From positions 992,001-1,056,000 of the forward strand of contig CP064953.1 in the NCBI GenBank assembly GCA_015679245.1: DNA of 64,000 nucleotides. Direction: 5' to 3'. This DNA is from Actinomycetaceae bacterium zg-1166 (lineage in GTDB: Bacteria > Actinomycetota > Actinomycetes > Actinomycetales > Actinomycetaceae). A program made the translations under genes and the position numbers. Below are positions 1 through 9,089 of the stretch, one piece after another. The notes under the pieces were generated by a model that did not search any database, was not told the origin of the DNA, and worked only from the letters and a program-made list of their open reading frames with translations. The number at the start of each line of letters is the position of its first letter. The stretch's first letter is position 1.

Positions 1-747
1 CGCACCGGGTTGGGAAAGAACATAGCCTGCAACGGCTTCGTCGTGACCGGTGAGGTGGCGAAGTTCGGTGACCCAGTAAGGGTTGGGAAGGAAACGCACG
101 TCCACCACGTTGTCTGCATCCACGGGCAGACCGTACTTGAAACCAAAAGACATGACGGTAACACGAATATCAGATTGGGCTTCGTCGGCAAGGAGAGCGC
201 GCACCTTCCGTGCAAGATCATGTACGGAATACGTGGAGGTATCAATGATCGTATCGGCACGATCTTTCAAAGACTTAAGAAGGCGCCGTTCGGCATGAAT
301 CCCTTCGAGGAGTCGGCCATCTCCCTGAAGGGGATGTGGGCGGCGTACCTGCTCATAGCGCTTGACAAGCACCTCATCCGCGCATTCGAGAAAGAGAACT
401 CGATAGGCCAGAGTGCCACTTTCGCGAAGTGAATCAAGCGTATGAATGAGTTCCGAAAAATCTTTGGAGCGCACATTGACCACGAGCGCAAGGCGTGTGG
501 CGGTGGCGTCTGAAGTGATGAGTCCTGTAAGAGAGCTGAGCAGGACAGCCGGAAGGTTATCGATAACGTACCAGTCGAGATCTTCAAGGGTATCTGCGAC
601 GCGGGTTCGCCCCGCACCTGACATGCCCGCGATAATGAGGACTTCAGGAGGATTACTGTGCGGAAGTCTGGCTTTTTCTTCCTCGCCGGGGATAATTGCC
701 GGGAAGGATCCCGTATGCTCGGTAGGCTCGCTCATACCTTTCATCAT
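1..747 (-). CDS. rapZ: RapZ family P-loop nucleotide-binding protein (RNase adapter / YvcJ-like), C-terminus outside window
   Basis: The reading frame is open from 747 to the window edge, 249 codons of an expected 280-300. It carries the RapZ P-loop GMSGAGRT, followed by the family motif LEDLDWYVIDNLP. Further on, FGFKYGLP and DVRFLPNPYWV are the conserved middle-domain motifs. Proteins of this family bind nucleotides; in enterobacteria RapZ steers sRNA decay, while in Gram-positives YvcJ has GTPase activity and a less clear role. The ATG at 747 overlaps the uvrC stop in an ATGA arrangement, so translation is probably coupled. Further in-frame ATGs at 744 and 735 cannot be excluded. The order uvrA-uvrC-rapZ is usual in actinobacteria, where yvcK and whiA normally follow; those would lie left of the window. 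Confidence 0.93.
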   Translation of the reverse strand, partial: MMKGMSEPTEHTGSFPAIIPGEEEKARLPHSNPPEVLIIAGMSGAGRTRVADTLEDLDWYVIDNLPAVLLSSLTGLITSDATATRLALVVNVRSKDFSELIHTLDSLRESGTLAYRVLFLECADEVLVKRYEQVRRPHPLQGDGRLLEGIHAERRLLKSLKDRADTIIDTSTYSVHDLARKVRALLADEAQSDIRVTVMSFGFKYGLPVDADNVVDVRFLPNPYWVTELRHLTGHDEAVAGYVLSQPGA

Positions 748-2858
748 GCCACAGGGCCGCCACCTGAGGCGGGGCTTGACGAGTTTGCACCACCTAGAGC
801 CTGGGAGATTGCCGCCGCCAGAGCAGGGCCGATACCGGGTGCGGCTGTCAATTCTTCTGGAGTTGCTGCGCGGATCTTCGCCACCGAGCCGAAGTATGTC
901 AGGAGCGCCTTCTGTTTCACCGAGCCAAGCCCTGGGATCGCATCGAGAACTGAGCGAGTCATATTCTCACTGCGTTTCTTGCGGTGGAAAGTGATGGCAA
1001 AACGGTGGGATTCGTCGCGCAATTGTTGCAGAAGGCGCAGAGCTGCCGAGGAACGCGGGAAGATCACAGGGAATTCCTCTCCTGGAATCCACACTTCCTC
1101 AAGGCGCTTGGCCAAGCCAATCACCTGCACATCCGCACCGAGTTCTGCAATAACGCGGGCGGCAGCGTTCACCTGTGGAAGGCCACCATCGACGACGAGA
1201 AGATCCGGCTTGTAGGCAAAGCGAGGCTTCACGGTGAGTACCGATGAGGCGACGTGGGATGCGGATGAGGACTCCGCCCTATCCCCTGTACTCTTATTCG
1301 CCTCGTTCTTATCCCCCTCGTTGTCCGAGGTGGATAGTACTGGCATAGCCGCTGCTTCCTCCTCAGCACCTGCATCGTCCCCCGCAGCACCGGCCACAAG
1401 GCGTGCAAGGCGGCGGCGCAACACCTCATCCATGGCCGCCGTATCGTCAGGGACACCGTTTCCTTCAGATCCGCGCACGATGTAGTGGCGGTAATCTGCC
1501 TTTTTCGCCAGTCCATCCTCGAATACCACCATCGAGCCAACCTGGTGCTTCCCTTGTATATGGGAAATGTCGTAGCATTCAATCCGCAGTGGTGCACGTT
1601 CAAGATCTAGACCCTCGCGCAGTTCTTCAAGAGCTTGCGAGCGCACCGTAATATCGCAGGCGCGCGCGAGCTTATGGCGCGCGAGTGCCTGGGCAGCATT
1701 GTCGTGAACAGTTGCTGCTAGTTGAGCCTTTTTCCCTCGACTGGGTACTTTCAGATGCACCGGACGCCCCCCACGGCGCTGTCTCAACCAGGCTTCGAGA
1801 TCCCTGGCATTCTCCGGGAGAGCCGGAACCCACACTTGGGAAGGAATCGCACTTACTGGTGTATGCGCACGGTCATCCACACTGCGCGAATCAGAACGGA
1901 GAGCAGACGCTTCCTCGTACTTGGGATCTCCATAGATCTGGAGGAGGAGTTCGGCGACGATCTCCCCCCGGCTCATCCCGGAGATTTCCTCACTCACCCA
2001 GCCCCGCTGAGCACGAATGCGCCCCCCGCGCACGTAAAACACTTGGACGGAGGCTTCGAGCTCGTCAGCTTCAAGGCCGACAATATCCGCATCGAGATTC
2101 TCCTCAAAAACCACGACGTTGCGCTCGCTTGCCGCTTGTAGAGCCGCCACTTGATCGCGAAGGCGTGCAGCTTTCTCAAAATCCTCAACCGCGGCCGCTG
2201 CCATCATTTCGCGTCTACGAGCAGCGATCGCCTTACCTGAATCCCCATCCATAAATTCGACGACTTGTTGGGCGATTTCGCGATGGGCTTCCTCCCCCAC
2301 TTTTCCTACACAGGGAGCTACGCACTTGCCAATATAGCCGAGCAAACAGGGACGCCCTGCCCGCTGTGCCTGGTTGAATTGCCCCTTTGTACATGAACGC
2401 ATCGGGAAAGCCGTGAGGAGTTCGTCGAGAATCTGGCGGATAGCCCACACTTTTGTGTAAGGGCCAAAGTAACGCACACCCCGGCGATGGCGCGAACGTG
2501 TGATCCACACCCTCGGGAATTCCTCATGCATCGAGACCGCAAGATAGGGGTAAGACTTGTTATCTCGGAAAACGACGTTGAAACGAGGTTCATATTCTTT
2601 GATCCACGAATATTCGAGTGTAAGTGCCTCAACTTCTGAACCCACTACCACCCATTCCACCGCACAGGCGGTGTGAACCATCTGGCGGATGCGCGGAGAG
2701 AGGGCGTACTCATCCTGAAAATAGCTGGCTAGGCGTGCACGCAGACTCTTCGCCTTACCCACATAGAGAATTCTCCCCTCTTCATCAGAAAAGCGGTAGA
2801 CCCCAGGTTGAGTCGGAATCGTGCCCGGCACCGGGCGATAGGAGGCTGGATCAGCCAT
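744..2858 (-). CDS. uvrC: Excinuclease ABC subunit C
   Basis: UvrC makes the two incisions around a lesion in nucleotide excision repair. The 704-residue product has an N-terminal GIY-YIG nuclease domain (about residues 14-95, GVYRFSDEEGRILYVGKAKS), a UVR motif that contacts UvrB (VEDFEKAARLRDQVAAL), the RNase H-like nuclease domain with ECYDISHIQG and DLLVVDGGLPQV, and a C-terminal helix-hairpin-helix (AIPGLGSVKQKALLTYFGS). Its start overlaps the uvrA stop by one base (TGATG) and its end overlaps rapZ by four. An unusual acidic and Ser/Ala/Glu-rich stretch of about 55 residues (near residues 495-550) interrupts the nuclease domain just before LLVVDGG and makes the protein longer than most UvrC. 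Confidence 0.97.
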   Translation of the reverse strand: MADPASYRPVPGTIPTQPGVYRFSDEEGRILYVGKAKSLRARLASYFQDEYALSPRIRQMVHTACAVEWVVVGSEVEALTLEYSWIKEYEPRFNVVFRDNKSYPYLAVSMHEEFPRVWITRSRHRRGVRYFGPYTKVWAIRQILDELLTAFPMRSCTKGQFNQAQRAGRPCLLGYIGKCVAPCVGKVGEEAHREIAQQVVEFMDGDSGKAIAARRREMMAAAAVEDFEKAARLRDQVAALQAASERNVVVFEENLDADIVGLEADELEASVQVFYVRGGRIRAQRGWVSEEISGMSRGEIVAELLLQIYGDPKYEEASALRSDSRSVDDRAHTPVSAIPSQVWVPALPENARDLEAWLRQRRGGRPVHLKVPSRGKKAQLAATVHDNAAQALARHKLARACDITVRSQALEELREGLDLERAPLRIECYDISHIQGKHQVGSMVVFEDGLAKKADYRHYIVRGSEGNGVPDDTAAMDEVLRRRLARLVAGAAGDDAGAEEEAAAMPVLSTSDNEGDKNEANKSTGDRAESSSASHVASSVLTVKPRFAYKPDLLVVDGGLPQVNAAARVIAELGADVQVIGLAKRLEEVWIPGEEFPVIFPRSSAALRLLQQLRDESHRFAITFHRKKRSENMTRSVLDAIPGLGSVKQKALLTYFGSVAKIRAATPEELTAAPGIGPALAAAISQALGGANSSSPASGGGPVA

Positions 2859-5812
2859 CAGCGCCTGCCACTAACTTTCGTCCGTGCACGCGATTTCGTT
2901 GCGCCACCGGCGTGCGTACCCTCGGTGGCCAACGCTGTTCCATCCGCCAGCTTTTTCGCACGACCCGCAGCAAGGAGAGGTACGAGGAACTGCCCTGTGA
3001 AAGACTCCGGAATTGCCGCCACCTGTTCGGGAGTTCCCTCCGCTACTACTGTTCCGCCACCGGCTCCTCCTTCAGGTCCCATGTCAATGATCCAATCAGC
3101 CGACTTGATGACATCGAGGTTGTGCTCAATGACGATGACTGTATTTCCCTTCTCCACAAGTTCTTGGAGCACGTGGAGCAGCTTGCGAATATCCTCAAAG
3201 TGCAAACCTGTTGTGGGTTCGTCAAGGATATAGACCGTGCGCCCGGAAGAACGTCGGTGAAGCTCGGAGGCGAGCTTGACACGCTGAGCCTCACCTCCCG
3301 AGAGCGTGGTGGCTGCTTGTCCGAGCTGAACATAGCCAAGTCCCACCGATTCGAGAGTGGCAAGGTAGCGGGTAATCGAGGTGATCGGCTCGAAGAACTC
3401 GCGAGCCTCGTGGATCGTCATGCGGAGAACATCGGAGACATTCTTGCCGCGATAACGCACCTCCAGAGTCTCGCGGTTGTAGCGCGAACCATGACACACC
3501 TCGCAGGGCACATACACATCAGGAAGGAAGTTCATCTCGATCTTGAGAGTGCCATCGCCACGGCAAGACTCACAGCGCCCTCCTTTGACGTTAAAGGAGA
3601 AACGCCCCGGCCCATAACCACGTACCTTGGCCTCTTGAGTCTGAGCAAAGAGGGAGCGAATCTTATCCCACACCCCTGTGTAGGTGGCCGGGTTCGACCG
3701 TGGGGTGCGCCCAATCGGTGACTGATCCACGTGCACTACCTTGTCCAGTTCCTCCACGCCCGTGACTGAACCGTGACGCCCTGGCACGGTGTGTGCTCCG
3801 TTGAGCTGGTTCGCCAGGGACTGATAGAGGATCTGGTTGACGAGCGTAGACTTGCCCGAACCTGAGACTCCCGACACTGCTACAAAGCAGGAGAGTGGGA
3901 ATTTCACAGTGATGTCTTTAAGGTTGTTCTCTCGTGCCCCCGAAACAACGATCTGCCGTTCCTTCATTACCTTACGACGTGTGTCTGGTACCGCAATCTG
4001 CCGCTTACCAGAAAGATACTGCCCGGTGAGCGAGCGCTCGCAGGATTCCAAGCCTTCCACCGGCCCGGAATAGACCACCTCTCCCCCAAGTTCACCAGCG
4101 TGCGGGCCGATATCCACTACCCAATCAGCTGTGCGAATCGTATCTTCGTCGTGCTCAACAACGACGAGAGTATTTCCAAGATCGCGCAGCTTCGTCAACG
4201 TAGCGATCAGGCGCTCGTTATCACGCTGATGGAGGCCAATGGAAGGCTCATCAAGCACATAAAGCACACCTACAAGACCCGAACCGATTTGCGTAGCAAG
4301 GCGGATACGTTGAGCTTCCCCACCCGAAAGTGTGGCGGCTCCACGTGCGAGTGTGAGATAAGTGAGCCCCACATCGACGAGGAATCCCAGGCGTAGGCGG
4401 ATCTCTTTGAGCACCTGTGCAGCGATGGCAGCCTGTCGATCGGTGAGAGTGATCTCGTCGAGGAAAACTTTCGCCTCGGCGATCGAGAGCGAGCATAGTT
4501 CGAAGATATTGAGGCCATCGATACGCACGGATAGCACTTCTGGGCGAAGGCGAGCACCTTTGCACGCACTACAGGGAACCTGGCGCATGTAGCCTTCGTA
4601 ACGTTCACGCGACCACGACGATTCAGTTTCCTCGTGTTTACGCATCACATAGGATGTGACACCCTCGAAACCTGTGGAGTAGATCCGTTCACGCCCCCAG
4701 CGGTTGCGGTACTTGACTTTCACCTCGTAATCACGGCCATACAAAATCGCACTGCGAGCTTCTGCGGGCAGTTGCGCCCAGGGGGTATCGACGTCGAAGC
4801 CAAGTTCTTCGCCGAGAGCTTCAAGCTGACGTGTGAAGAAATCCTGGTGACCCGTCCAAGGAGCCACTGCTCCCTGACGCAAGGTGAGGCTTTCGTCGGG
4901 AACGACGAGTTCTGGATCCACCTCAAGATTGGATCCCAAACCGTCGCACTCCGGGCACGCACCGTAAGGTGCATTGAACGAAAACGTGCGAGGCTCGATC
5001 TCCTCAAGAGCGAGTGGATGATCGTTGGGGCACGAGCGCTTCTCCGAGTAGCGGCGCTGACGGGCAGGATCATCCGCGGGGAGATCGACGAGTTCAATCA
5101 CTGCAATTCCATCGGCCAAACGGAGTGCAGTTTCCACTGAATCAGTGAGGCGGGAGCGCACATCCGGCTTTGCCACAAGACGATCGACAACGACATCAAT
5201 ACTGTGGCGCAGCTTCTTCTCTAACTTGGGAGGATTATCCAAACGCACAAACTCACCATCCACGCGAGCGCGAGTGAAACCCGAGGAAGCAAGTTCAGCA
5301 AAAAGCTCCTGATATTCGCCCTTCCTTCCGCGTAGAACAGGAGCAAGTACGTGATAGCGCGTACCCTCAGGAAGTTTTTCCACACTGTCGACAATTTGTT
5401 CCGCGCTTTGCGAACCGATCTCTTCGCCGCATTCGGGGCAATACTGTACACCTGCACGGGCATAGAGAAGACGCAGGTAATCGTAGACCTCTGTCACCGT
5501 TCCTACGGTTGAGCGCGGGTTGCGATTCGTAGACTTTTGATCGATAGACACAGCCGGAGAGAGACCTTCGATGAAATCCACATCCGGCTTATCCATCTGA
5601 CCGAGGAACTGACGAGCGTAGGAACTCAACGATTCCACATAGCGACGTTGGCCTTCAGCGAAGATCGTATCGAAAGCCAGAGAGGACTTACCTGAGCCAG
5701 ACAGGCCGGTAAAGACAACGAGGTTATCGCGAGGAATATCAATCGTGACATCGCGGAGATTATGTTCGCGGGCACCTTGAACATGGATGTGGTTATTCAC
5801 GTGGATTATCAT
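2858..5812 (-). CDS. uvrA: Excinuclease ABC subunit A
   Basis: UvrA is the damage-sensing ATPase of nucleotide excision repair. The 984-residue protein shows both ABC modules: Walker [10 protein letters not shown] near the N-terminus, the CPECGEEIG zinc module, signature [16 protein letters not shown] with [12 protein letters not shown], then the second Walker [10 protein letters not shown], zinc finger CESCRGDGT with CEVCHG, and [15 protein letters not shown] with DEPTTGLH. Length and motif order are normal. It is the first gene of the uvrA-uvrC-rapZ operon and is transcribed away from the YciI-like gene at 5860. The N-terminus [16 protein letters not shown] suggests that a start a few codons inside the first ATG is possible. 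Confidence 0.98.
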   Translation of the reverse strand: MIIHVNNHIHVQGAREHNLRDVTIDIPRDNLVVFTGLSGSGKSSLAFDTIFAEGQRRYVESLSSYARQFLGQMDKPDVDFIEGLSPAVSIDQKSTNRNPRSTVGTVTEVYDYLRLLYARAGVQYCPECGEEIGSQSAEQIVDSVEKLPEGTRYHVLAPVLRGRKGEYQELFAELASSGFTRARVDGEFVRLDNPPKLEKKLRHSIDVVVDRLVAKPDVRSRLTDSVETALRLADGIAVIELVDLPADDPARQRRYSEKRSCPNDHPLALEEIEPRTFSFNAPYGACPECDGLGSNLEVDPELVVPDESLTLRQGAVAPWTGHQDFFTRQLEALGEELGFDVDTPWAQLPAEARSAILYGRDYEVKVKYRNRWGRERIYSTGFEGVTSYVMRKHEETESSWSRERYEGYMRQVPCSACKGARLRPEVLSVRIDGLNIFELCSLSIAEAKVFLDEITLTDRQAAIAAQVLKEIRLRLGFLVDVGLTYLTLARGAATLSGGEAQRIRLATQIGSGLVGVLYVLDEPSIGLHQRDNERLIATLTKLRDLGNTLVVVEHDEDTIRTADWVVDIGPHAGELGGEVVYSGPVEGLESCERSLTGQYLSGKRQIAVPDTRRKVMKERQIVVSGARENNLKDITVKFPLSCFVAVSGVSGSGKSTLVNQILYQSLANQLNGAHTVPGRHGSVTGVEELDKVVHVDQSPIGRTPRSNPATYTGVWDKIRSLFAQTQEAKVRGYGPGRFSFNVKGGRCESCRGDGTLKIEMNFLPDVYVPCEVCHGSRYNRETLEVRYRGKNVSDVLRMTIHEAREFFEPITSITRYLATLESVGLGYVQLGQAATTLSGGEAQRVKLASELHRRSSGRTVYILDEPTTGLHFEDIRKLLHVLQELVEKGNTVIVIEHNLDVIKSADWIIDMGPEGGAGGGTVVAEGTPEQVAAIPESFTGQFLVPLLAAGRAKKLADGTALATEGTHAGGATKSRARTKVSGRR

Positions 5813-5859
5813 ACCGAACTAGAACAGAATTTCGAATGTGAGATAGCTATGCTGTGTTC

Positions 5860-6138
5860 ATGACCATCATTGCTGTTGAATACGAATACGACGCTACAAA
5901 GCTCGACATTTTGGCGGCAAACCGCCCAGCTCACCGTGCCTTCTTGCGCGATCTTTTCGATGTGGGCAAGCTCCTGGCTTCTGGCCCCTTGGGATCCAAC
6001 GGAGCGCTCATCGTCGTCGCCGCCGACGATCCCGATGCAGGACTCCGTATGCTCAATGCCGATCCACTGGTAGGCGTAGGCGTGATCGAAAGCCGCATTG
6101 CACGAGTGTGGAATCCAGTTATCGGCCCGTGGCAATAG
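5860..6138 (+). CDS. YciI-like (YCII-related domain) protein
   Basis: A 92-residue protein matching the YCII-related fold: an N-terminal strand MTIIAVEYEY, then the conserved block RPAHRAFLRDLFDVGKLLAS, GPLG, and a C-terminal half with ADDPDAGLRMLNADPLVGVGV and the IARVWNPVIG end typical of actinobacterial members. These are small ferredoxin-fold proteins of mostly unknown biochemical role; some act as dehydrochlorinase-like enzymes or domains. The ATG at 5860 is preferred over the GTG at 5854. It is divergent from uvrA with about 47 bp between the starts, and the mannosyltransferase follows 20 bp downstream, so the two plus-strand genes may be cotranscribed. Confidence 0.85.
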   Translation: MTIIAVEYEYDATKLDILAANRPAHRAFLRDLFDVGKLLASGPLGSNGALIVVAADDPDAGLRMLNADPLVGVGVIESRIARVWNPVIGPWQ

Positions 6139-6158
6139 AGCAACCAGGAGCTGGGATT

Positions 6159-7412
6159 GTGCGCACCACTAGTTCCAACGCCAGAACGATATCGTCCTCA
6201 CCCGCACGAGACGTGATCTGGACGAAGACTCGCCGGAGATTCGCGGCAATCCTTGCACACCCCAATGTCCACCTCGCAGATCGCGCCCTGCCGCCTGCGA
6301 AGGGAATCTCGCGTGCCAGGCTGCGCTGGATGTGGATGTATGGCACGCTTTTGTTCCTCGGGTTCGCGCTCGGGCGCTACCTCCTCCTTATCTGGGTAAG
6401 CGGTAACCTCAACTCTTTTAACTATCTGCGCCTCTGGGACGGGGTGAACTACAGCCAGATCGCCCACTACGGCTATTTCTCACCCGATGGGTTGGCCGAA
6501 CCCGATCCAGACACCTACTATCGGCGTCTCGCCTTCTTCCCTGGACTTCCTGTGCTTATGCGTCTCCTCTACACGGTGGGGATTCCATATACGGCAGCTG
6601 GGATTCTCGTTGCTTGCGTATGCGGTGTGGCAATGACCGTGGCAGTTATGGCGATTGCTCAGCGGTGCGGAGTGAGATCGCGCGGGCAGATAGGAGCTGC
6701 CGTACTCTTCTTGGGTGCACCGCTTTCTCTTACCTTCCAGATGGTCTACACCGAGGCACCCTTCCTCGCCTTCTCTTTGTGGGCGTGCTACTGGATTCTT
6801 CGCAGACGATGGTACACAGGTGCTGCTTTTGTGTGGCTAGCCGGCTTTTTCCGCCTCACTGCAGTGGATCTGTGGCTCGCTTTCGGGATTGTGGTAGGAA
6901 TCTACGCCATGAAGCAATGGCGCGTATGGCTGGCCTGGGCGCTTTCGTGTTCCTCCTTCGCCGGATACGTAGCTTTCGCAAGTGCACACACCAAGGAAAT
7001 CGGTGGCTACTTCGGTCTACAGGCGCGCGGCTGGCATTCCAAATTTGACTTCGGTGCGCACACGTTTTCCTGGGTTGCACAGCAGTTGCGCACCTCCACA
7101 GAATTCACTTTCTTCGTGGCAATCGCCGCCATGATCGCAGCTGTGGTGGTCTGCTTCTGGACCTTCGGGCGCACCCCGTGGATCTTGTGGCTGTTCTCGG
7201 CCGGAGTGGCCGCAAATATCCTCCTCTCTGGCGGCTCGATGCACTCGCGCCCCCGCCTCTTACTTCCCGTTCTTGCAGCGCTCATTCCGATCGTCGGAGC
7301 CTGGGCCGAACGCACCTCCATACGCACACGGGTCATGGTTTACATTCTGTGGAGTGTGTTTGGAGCCTACATCTCTGTTCACATGCTCGTGATCTTCCGG
7401 TGGGCACTGTAA
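6159..7412 (+). CDS. Multi-pass membrane mannosyltransferase, PIG-V-like (GT-C fold)
   Basis: Likely a GT-C glycosyltransferase using polyprenyl-phosphate sugars at the cell envelope. The GTG at 6159 is chosen because AGGAG (6146-6150) lies eight bases upstream; longer in-frame starts overlap the preceding gene and lack a site. The 417-residue product has a cytoplasmic basic N-terminus, about ten hydrophobic segments, and the PIG-V family motifs WDGVNYSQIAHYGY (acidic residue in the first outer loop) and RRLAFFPGLPVLMRL. A second family mark is QMVYTEAPFLAFSLWA. PIG-V proteins add the second mannose to GPI anchors in eukaryotes; actinobacterial homologues are thought to mannosylate lipoglycans or proteins, but the acceptor here cannot be read from sequence. 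It is the last gene before the mobile-DNA region. Confidence 0.85.
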   Translation: MRTTSSNARTISSSPARDVIWTKTRRRFAAILAHPNVHLADRALPPAKGISRARLRWMWMYGTLLFLGFALGRYLLLIWVSGNLNSFNYLRLWDGVNYSQIAHYGYFSPDGLAEPDPDTYYRRLAFFPGLPVLMRLLYTVGIPYTAAGILVACVCGVAMTVAVMAIAQRCGVRSRGQIGAAVLFLGAPLSLTFQMVYTEAPFLAFSLWACYWILRRRWYTGAAFVWLAGFFRLTAVDLWLAFGIVVGIYAMKQWRVWLAWALSCSSFAGYVAFASAHTKEIGGYFGLQARGWHSKFDFGAHTFSWVAQQLRTSTEFTFFVAIAAMIAAVVVCFWTFGRTPWILWLFSAGVAANILLSGGSMHSRPRLLLPVLAALIPIVGAWAERTSIRTRVMVYILWSVFGAYISVHMLVIFRWAL

Positions 7413-7619
7413 ATTCCAGCGGATATGCCATTCTGGCAGGCACCGTAAATCTGATGGGCACCATAAAGAAGTATCCGGGGATACGGCTCAAAGTTGAGTT
7501 GATAAAATTTCCAGCCGGGGCAGGGGCATAACAGTTAGTACGAACAAACTAGCCTCTTAAGTAGCTCGGTAGCTCGTAGTTCAGAGAGGGGTTCAGTCCA
7601 CCGAAACCAGCACCCTGGC

Positions 7620-7913
7620 CTCGACCACAAACTCTTTAGAAGACGGGACGACTCGGCACTCAAAACCTACCTACGAGATCACCAACGCCTATCCGAAAAC
7701 CACATGCGCACCGCCCTGAACTACTTCCTCTACACCCGCTCTATCAACCCTCAGCCCCTGCAGAGCTTCGCGACCAACACACCCAAAACCAACCAGTTCA
7801 AGCCCGAACCCAAGCCCGAGCCCGACGACCCAGCCGAAATCGACACCACCATCAACACCCACACACCCTGGGAAGACAGCCTCAACACCCGAAAAGGCTG
7901 GATCAGAAACTAA
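7620..7913 (+). pseudogene. C-terminal remnant of a transposase-like protein (tentative)
   Basis: An open frame without a plausible start encodes LDHKLFRRRDDSALKTYLRD, then HQRLSENHMRTALNYFLYTR, followed by a Pro/Lys/Glu-rich tail ending in KGWIRN. The pattern of a basic block, HxxLSExHxRxAxxxFxY and a short hydrophilic tail resembles the C-termini of IS256/IS1249-type actinobacterial transposases. No catalytic part remains upstream; 7413-7619 shows no gene. I rank this as a probable relic, not a functional gene. Confidence 0.35.
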
Positions 7914-8156
7914 CGACACACCAGCATCAGACCCACATTTCGTCCATTAACCCACAAAACCGCTTACTGGCAACGAAAAATGCCAATCCCAGCAACACGA
8001 AATGGCCTATACGGGCTTATAGAACTTATATGACAAATGTTGTGGTGGGGTTTTATTCGTTGATGGCTTTGATTGTGCTGGTTGACCATGTGAGGTCGGC
8101 TCAGGTGATGGCTTGGCCCTAGTGTTGGCGGCGGGCTTGGGTGGGGCCTGGGAAGC

Positions 8157-8321
8157 GTGTTCGGCATCGACTCGCTATTCGGCTGGGCATGGGGCGCGTT
8201 CGCTGCCGCCTCGGCGTGGTGGATGAAGGCCCTTATTGCCCTCGCGACACTCGGTAGTGCTGCGCTGTTCGTATGGCTGGTACTCAGGGTGAGCCAGTGG
8301 GTCTACGACGAGCTGCGATGA
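8157..8321 (+). CDS. Small membrane protein, possibly from an integrative conjugative element
   Basis: A 54-residue product starting at GTG, VFGIDSLFGWAWGAFAAASA, with one or two hydrophobic segments (WAWGAFAAASAWW and ALIALATLGSAALFVWLV) and a short polar end (SQWVYDELR). Its TGA overlaps the first possible ATG of the next gene in an ATGA arrangement. Small membrane proteins in coupled pairs like this are common in the transfer modules of actinobacterial conjugative elements. No other transfer gene survives nearby, so that origin is only an inference. Confidence 0.4.
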   Translation: MFGIDSLFGWAWGAFAAASAWWMKALIALATLGSAALFVWLVLRVSQWVYDELR

Positions 8322-8338
8322 GAGAGGAGGTGAAAAAG

Positions 8339-8503
8339 ATGATCCAACCGCAGATCGGCAAAGGAATCATGCTCGGGAAGCCTCGTGCACAGGCTGATCT
8401 CTCGAAGCGTGCTGAACGGCTCGACGGGAGGAAGGTCCGTGAGGACGAGAGCGTTGCCGACTATCAGCGCCGGGTTATCGGCGAGATCGAGAGCCTCGGT
8501 TAG
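8339..8503 (+). CDS. Small hydrophilic protein of unknown function
   Basis: The ATG at 8339 has an ideal ribosome-binding site (GGAGG at 8326-8330, eight bases away), giving 54 residues: MIQPQIGKGIMLGKPRAQAD onwards, with an Arg/Asp-rich middle (KRAERLDGRKVREDESVADY) and a helical end. An upstream in-frame ATG at 8318 would overlap the stop of the preceding gene. It is followed about 45 bp later by a strong terminator, so 8157-8503 probably forms a short operon left over from a mobile element. I do not recognise the family. Confidence 0.45.
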   Translation: MIQPQIGKGIMLGKPRAQADLSKRAERLDGRKVREDESVADYQRRVIGEIESLG

Positions 8504-8548
8504 GGCTCGAAGGAGGGCGATGAACTTGAGCTGTGAGAGAGGGAAGAA

Positions 8549-8582
8549 CCCCGGCCACCAGTGAGGTGGTCGGGGATCTTTT
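8549..8582 (+). terminator. Rho-independent terminator after the 8157-8503 gene pair
   Basis: An 11-base stem (CCCCGGCCACC with GGTGGTCGGGG, one G-U pair) and a five-base loop are followed by ATCTTTT. It lies 45 bp past the stop at 8503. Confidence 0.8.
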
Positions 8583-8605
8583 AAGAGCACCGGTGAAGGT
8601 TCCTC

Positions 8606-8785
8606 TTCCTCTCCGCATTCGCCTCCCTACGAACAGATCCCGCTTCACGTCATTGCTACGACAAGAAACGCCTCGCCGGCAAACGCCATAACCAAGCCAT
8701 CATCGCACTCGCACACCGGCGACTAACCATCATCTACGCCATGCTACGAGAGAGCACCTTCTACGAAACCAACCCACTAAAGTAG
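8606..8785 (+). pseudogene. C-terminal fragment of an IS110 family transposase
   Basis: The frame encodes FLSAFASLRTDPASRHCYDK, then KRLAGKRHNQAIIALAHRRL and TIIYAMLRESTFYE before TAG. This is the typical IS110 C-terminus (DPxSRxxYDRKRxxGKxHNQAxIALARRRxxVLYAMLR). The DEDD RuvC-like N-terminal half is missing; the sequence upstream at 8503-8605 carries the terminator instead. Only the last 59 residues remain, so the element is dead. Confidence 0.8.
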
Positions 8786-8843
8786 CCGCCTAGCTTTGAC
8801 AAAAAGCTACGGCCCCGCGGGCACATCCCCCGAATGGAAATAC

Positions 8844-8884
8844 CGCCAAGGTGGTTGGGATCTTCACTCCCAGCCACCTTGGCG
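8844..8884. terminator. Large inverted repeat, probable terminator for the 8910-10754 minus-strand genes
   Basis: Arms of 17 bases (CGCCAAGGTGGTTGGGA and TCCCAGCCACCTTGGCG) with a single mismatch flank a seven-base loop. It lies 25 bp past the stop of the small Cys-rich gene. A U-rich run is weak on both strands, so an IS end or other palindromic site is also possible. Confidence 0.55.
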
Positions 8885-8909
8885 TAGGGCATCCTGCGAG
8901 AGCTGCTTT

Positions 8910-9068
8910 TTAGCCGAAAATCTTGGACAGGAAGGATGCCCAACCCTCGTTGGTGTGGCCTTGGCAGCGCTCCGACTGGGGAACGCCTGCGAGAGCCTGC
9001 TCAATATGGTTGCCGCAGCCGGCCCAGGTTGCCTTGCCGCATTTTTTGCATGTAACGCGATGACACAT
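8910..9068 (-). CDS. 52-residue Cys-rich (zinc-binding-like) protein paired with the CoA-disulfide reductase
   Basis: The product begins MCHRVTCKKCGKATWAGCGN and continues with HIEQALAGVPQSERCQGH and a C-terminal amphipathic end (SFLSKIFG). The spacing of C-H and CxxC...C...C-x-G-H suggests a small metal site. Short proteins of exactly this type are widespread in actinobacteria as uncharacterised genes, often near thiol or persulfide genes. The GAAGGAC ribosome-binding site sits seven bases before ATG, and the gene begins 21 bp after the CoA-disulfide reductase stop, so it is almost certainly in that operon. Function unknown; a role in metal or sulfane-sulfur handling is inference. Confidence 0.75.
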   Translation of the reverse strand: MCHRVTCKKCGKATWAGCGNHIEQALAGVPQSERCQGHTNEGWASFLSKIFG

Positions 9069-9089
9069 TGTGTTTGTCCTTCTCTGTGT

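Noticed and set aside
2624-3721. Plus-strand open frame of 365 codons
   Set aside because: It lies antisense to uvrC and uvrA, has no recognisable domain, and the minus-strand products are complete and well conserved.
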